From positions 248,001 through 312,000 of the forward strand of contig NZ_BOOZ01000003.1 of NCBI RefSeq assembly GCF_016863495.1: 64,000 nt of DNA. Direction: 5' to 3'. This stretch comes from Micromonospora andamanensis. Its GTDB lineage: Bacteria; Actinomycetota; Actinomycetes; Mycobacteriales; Micromonosporaceae. Every line of letters starts with the position of its first letter. The stretch's first letter is position 1. The notes under the pieces are model-generated. The model did no database searches. It worked only from the letters and a program-made list of their open reading frames with translations, and had not been told where the DNA came from. This document shows, in pieces, positions 61,094 to 64,000 of the stretch. Both the position numbers and the translations under genes were made by a program.

Positions 61094-61122
61094 GAAACGC
61101 GCCGTGCCCGGGGCGGGTTACG
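61094..61122 (-). promoter_or_regulatory. Candidate BldN-dependent promoter of rsbN
   Basis: On the minus strand CGTAAC (61117-61122) is followed, after 17 bp, by CGTTTC (61094-61099). I recall CGTAAC as the -35 of BldN-dependent Streptomyces promoters, including that of rsbN. It lies in the 279-bp gap between the two genes, about 155 bases before the rsbN start. The rest of the gap shows nothing else clear. Confidence 0.45.
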
Positions 61123-61216
61123 GCCCGGCCGGTGTCGAAATCACGCAAAGTGATCGCTTCCGGATCGAAGGAGCCCAGGTACGGGCAGGATCCGCAGCCT
61201 CCGGCGGTGCCGACGA

Positions 61217-62161
61217 TCACGGCTGGAAGCCGTCCGGAAGCAGCCGGGCGAGGGCCCGCACCGCCCGATACTGGAGTGCCTTGATCGCGCCCTCGTTCTT
61301 GCCCATCGCCCGGGCGGTCTCGGCCACCGAGAAGCCTTGGAGAAAGCGGAGCACGATGCACTCCTGCTGCTCGGGGTTGAGTCGCTTCACCGCGCTCAAC
61401 AGGGCGACGTTCGTGATGTGCTCCACCACCGCCGCCTCCGGGCTGCCCTCCGGGCCCCGATCCTCCCGATCGGCGTCGAGAACATCGCCGGTGGTCACCT
61501 CCAGTCGGTACCGCCCGGACTTGAAGTGGTCGGCGACCAGGTTGCGCGCGATCGTCACAAGCCAGGCACCGAGGTCCCGGCCCTGCCAGGTGAAGCTACC
61601 GATCCGCTTGAGGGCGCGCAGGAAGGTGTCCGAGGTGAGGTCCTCGGCGAGCTGTCGATTGCCGACCCGGAAGTAGACGAAGCGGAACACGGTGTCCACA
61701 TAGCGGTCGTAGATCAGCCCGAAGGCCTCGGCCTCGCCGGCCTGGGCACGTTCGACGAGAGCCCAGACCTCGGTCGCCGGATCGGACGGATCCGGGCGGC
61801 TCGGGAACCCGGTCGAGGTGCCGGCCGGCTCGGTGACCGCCGGAAGTACCGCGGTCTCGGTGGCGGACACCTCGACGGGTGCGTCCCCGCTGCGCCGCGC
61901 CTGGGCCGGCATCGTCGGGCGGTTCGGGGAGGCGACCCGCCCACCTGCGGGTTTGGCATTCCCCCCGGGCGCGGGTGGTCGATGTGGCGGCTCGTTCTGG
62001 TGAGGTCGGCTGCCGACCCGCCGCGCGGCACCGTCACCCCGGACAGCGAGGTTGGCCGAGGCGTCCGACGCGCCGTGGCCGCCGCCGCGTTCGTTCATCG
62101 GGGTACGGGCGGTCGGGCCGGTCAGGCCGACCGGACGCTCGGCGAAACCGAAGGCGGTCAT
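61217..62161 (-). CDS. bldN: ECF sigma factor BldN-like
   Basis: A 314-residue ECF sigma factor. The C-terminal 190 residues contain sigma region 2 (AEAFGLIYDRYVDTVFRFVY, LAEDLTSDTFLRALKRIGSF) and region 4 (LNPEQQECIVLRFLQGFSVA), very close to Streptomyces BldN as I recall it. The first 120 residues are a low-complexity Gly/Arg/Pro/Ala extension comparable to the BldN pro-sequence, which is removed on maturation. BldN directs aerial development genes. ATG 62161 has GGAGG seven bases upstream; ATG 62095 is an alternative. Partner anti-sigma gene follows. Confidence 0.85.
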   Translation of the reverse strand: MTAFGFAERPVGLTGPTARTPMNERGGGHGASDASANLAVRGDGAARRVGSRPHQNEPPHRPPAPGGNAKPAGGRVASPNRPTMPAQARRSGDAPVEVSATETAVLPAVTEPAGTSTGFPSRPDPSDPATEVWALVERAQAGEAEAFGLIYDRYVDTVFRFVYFRVGNRQLAEDLTSDTFLRALKRIGSFTWQGRDLGAWLVTIARNLVADHFKSGRYRLEVTTGDVLDADREDRGPEGSPEAAVVEHITNVALLSAVKRLNPEQQECIVLRFLQGFSVAETARAMGKNEGAIKALQYRAVRALARLLPDGFQP

Positions 62162-62196
62162 CGCGCCGCCTCCGTTTCGCAGGTGGCCGCCGGGCC

Positions 62197-62224
62197 GGCA
62201 ACGACCGGGTGACCGGTCGTTGCC
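62197..62224 (-). promoter_or_regulatory. Perfect inverted repeat in the bldN leader
   Basis: GGCAACGACCGG, a 4-nt loop and CCGGTCGTTGCC form a 12-bp perfect hairpin ending 36 bases upstream of the bldN ATG. It may be an operator or an mRNA hairpin in the leader. Confidence 0.55.
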
Positions 62225-62766
62225 CCGTCGGGCAGGGTGGCTCCGGGGTGTGCCGGCGGGCGGCAGTTCCCCTTGAGGTGCTGGTCCAATGCGCTCAACG
62301 GCACGGGGGCCTCCTCGGGCTGAGGGGTGTCGACTCACGGCAAATGGGGTGAGCCGACCCGAGTGATGATAGGGCCAACGTCACCCGCGCGTGGCAAGTC
62401 CGTTACACAGGGCCGAAGTATTTCCCGACGTGTCGCCGACCTGGCGGACCGTTTGTCCGTCGGGTGTGGTTGACAACCGGCCGTTGGGGTGATCCCCAGT
62501 GGATTCGCTGTTCTTGCTGGTGAGGGGTGGTATCGGTAACGGTCATCAGGTCCGGTGAAGGCTGGCGTCGACCCCGCACCGGGCGTCCGGAAATGCGGTG
62601 CCGTCGCACCTGTACCGCACCGTCGGTGACGTCGCCGGGTTCCGTCGACGGGACTGGCCGTACCTTTCTGGACGGCTCGGGCGGTCACCCACGGCTGGGC
62701 GGCCGATGGTGACAGATGGTTCGCGGGCGTGGCCGTGCGGATCGGGCTGTGCCAGACTCAGCCACC
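62225..62766. other. Long intergenic region upstream of bldN and the acyl-CoA synthetase
   Basis: About 540 bp with no supported gene, between two divergent genes. Long upstream regions are usual for developmental sigma genes with several regulators. TTACACAGGG at 62403-62412 matches part of the BldD-type operator but lacks the second half. No tRNA or other RNA gene is recognised here. Confidence 0.4.
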
Positions 62767-64000
62767 GTGCAGGATCCTGACTCAGTCGCCGGTCCCAACC
62801 TCGCCGACCGCCTCCGCCGGGCTGCGGAGCTGCACCCCGGCAAGCCCGCGCTGCACTGGCAGGACCGGACGATCACCTGGTCCGAACTGGACGAGGCGGT
62901 GAGCGGGGCGGCCCGGGCGCTTGCCGACGCGGTGCCGGGGTCCGGCGCGGCCCAGCCCGGTGCGCGGGTCGCCGTGGCGCTGCCAAACGTGCCGGAGTTC
63001 GTGATCAGCCTGCTCGGCGTGCTGCGGGCCGGCTTGACGGCGGTACCTGTGAATCCCGGCCTGACCGCCCGCGAACTGCGGCACATCCTGGCAGACTCGG
63101 GCACGTCGGTGCTTATCGCCACCGAGCGGGTCCGGGATCTGGTGGCGGAGCTGGACCTTCCCGCGCTCGTCGAGGTGCACACGAGCGTGCCGACGGTCGG
63201 CGGCGACCAGACGTTCGCGACCCGGGGGGCCGACGATCTGGCGATACTGCTCTACACCTCGGGTACCTCGGGCTGGCCGAAGGGAGCGATGCTCTCGCAC
63301 GGTGCGTTGGCGGCCAACCACGAACAGGTGGGCCGGATCGAACCGCCGGTGGTCGGCCCGGACGACACAGTGCTGCTGGCTCTGCCGTTGTTCCACGCCT
63401 ACGGCCTGAACGCCGGGCTGGGCGCGGTGATCCACAATGCCGCGGCCGGGGTGCTCGTCGACGATTCGGGCTCCGACGCGGCGCTCGCCGAGATCGCCCG
63501 GCACCGGGTGAGCGTGCTGGTGGGCGTACCGTCGATGGTGCAGACCTGGTCCCGGGCGGACCCGGACAGTCTCGCGGCCGCGATGGCCGCCGTGCGGCTC
63601 GTGGTCTGTGGCGCGGCGCCGCTGGAGCCGGTCGACGCGGCGCGCTTCACCGAGGCGACAGGTCACCCGGTGCATGTCGGGTACGGCCTGACCGAGACCG
63701 CCCCGGTGCTCACCTCGACCCTGGTCAGTGGTGAACCCAGGCCCGGTTCGATCGGTCGCCCCCTGCCGGGGATCCAGGCCCGGCTGGTCGGTGCGGACGG
63801 TACGGAGCTGTGGCGCGACGGGGTCGCCGCGCCCGACGACGATCCGGACGAGATGGACCTCACCGACCCCGCCACGGGCACCGATCCGGGACAGCTCGTG
63901 GTCCGGGGCGCGAACCTCTTCGCTGGGTACTGGCCGGACGGCGCGGGTGGACCGGACGCCGACGGCTGGTGGGCCACCGGCGACGTCGCGTACGCCGATG
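62767..64000 (+). CDS. AMP-forming acyl-CoA synthetase (partial)
   Basis: The first 411 codons of an ANL-superfamily adenylate-forming enzyme; the gene continues past the right edge. The P-loop-like A3 motif is LLYTSGTSGWPKGAMLSH, followed by LPLFHAYGLNAG (A4) and VGYGLTETAPV (A5), and the read ends at WWATGDVAYAD (A7). Long-chain fatty-acid-CoA ligase is the likely activity. GTG 62767 starts a frame opening LADRLRRAAELHPGKPAL, as in homologues; a CAGACT -10-like box lies eight bases upstream. Confidence 0.85.
   Translation, partial: MQDPDSVAGPNLADRLRRAAELHPGKPALHWQDRTITWSELDEAVSGAARALADAVPGSGAAQPGARVAVALPNVPEFVISLLGVLRAGLTAVPVNPGLTARELRHILADSGTSVLIATERVRDLVAELDLPALVEVHTSVPTVGGDQTFATRGADDLAILLYTSGTSGWPKGAMLSHGALAANHEQVGRIEPPVVGPDDTVLLALPLFHAYGLNAGLGAVIHNAAAGVLVDDSGSDAALAEIARHRVSVLVGVPSMVQTWSRADPDSLAAAMAAVRLVVCGAAPLEPVDAARFTEATGHPVHVGYGLTETAPVLTSTLVSGEPRPGSIGRPLPGIQARLVGADGTELWRDGVAAPDDDPDEMDLTDPATGTDPGQLVVRGANLFAGYWPDGAGGPDADGWWATGDVAYAD

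Noticed and set aside
62403..62415. BldD operator upstream of bldN
   Set aside because: TTACACAGGG fits the first half of the BldD consensus, but the expected GTNA end is missing, so the match is too weak to list as a site.

Overview
The window looks like chromosome of a high-GC actinomycete, most likely a Micromonosporaceae member (Micromonospora-like). The evidence is very high third-position GC, many GTG starts, GTGA and ATGA stop/start overlaps, and marker genes: mycothiol synthesis (mshA), the sporulation sigma/anti-sigma pair BldN/RsbN, ribosomal protein bS22, a heparin-binding-haemagglutinin-like protein and SenX3/RegX3. No rRNA, tRNA, CRISPR array, prophage or classical insertion sequence is visible. 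About 20 genes have a TANNNT -10 box 6-8 nt before the start codon, so leaderless transcripts appear common, and I used this to choose several starts.

Layout. 0-7.3 kb: housekeeping and metabolic genes (glycogen-debranching-like N-terminus, SCP2, DsrE, nitrobindin, PabC-like lyase, a Nur-type Fur regulator translationally coupled to ygfZ, a beta-keto acid cleavage enzyme, asparaginase II, hydrolase). 7.3-12.2 kb: XRE regulator, HBHA-like protein and DUF2516 membrane protein, then a hydrolase, AlaX and an SDR. 12.3-17 kb: a minus-strand cassette of ABC exporter, two-component system and WYL regulator. 17.9-19.5 kb: a DUF559/Vsr-like nuclease gene bracketed by two related palindromes, next to a GNAT gene that seems 5'-truncated. 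19.5-25.3 kb: a complete beta-glucoside uptake and hydrolysis operon (SBP, two permeases, GH1, LacI regulator) behind a double LacI-type operator.

26-42 kb: murB, a methyltransferase/SDR pair, mshA, YbjN, a histone-like protein, two MFS exporters, gpm, phoU diverging from senX3-regX3, a Cys-rich conserved protein, Ppx/GppA and a TIM-barrel isomerase. 42-53 kb: CGNR zinc-finger protein, a glutathionylspermidine-synthase-like ATP-grasp enzyme with a YgiB-like lipoprotein, proline dehydrogenase, a TetR-controlled hydrolase, a tandem pair of membrane-anchored HExxH proteins, and a MacAB-like exporter. 53-64 kb: excisionase-like HTH protein, bS22, epimerase and acyltransferase, a secreted DUF2690/lytic-transglycosylase-like pair, RsbN and BldN, and the start of an acyl-CoA synthetase.

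The order HTH-HBHA-DUF2516 ... murB ... SDR, mshA, YbjN, gpm, senX3, regX3, conserved Cys protein, Ppx, isomerase ... HTH, bS22, epimerase, acyltransferase follows, from memory, the Mycobacterium tuberculosis Rv0474-Rv0502 region, with lineage-specific blocks inserted. The least explained items are the palindrome-bracketed DUF559 unit, the two HExxH paralogues, the lipoprotein/ATP-grasp pair, the overlapping divergent leaderless promoter near 1.07 kb, and several intergenic inverted-repeat elements.
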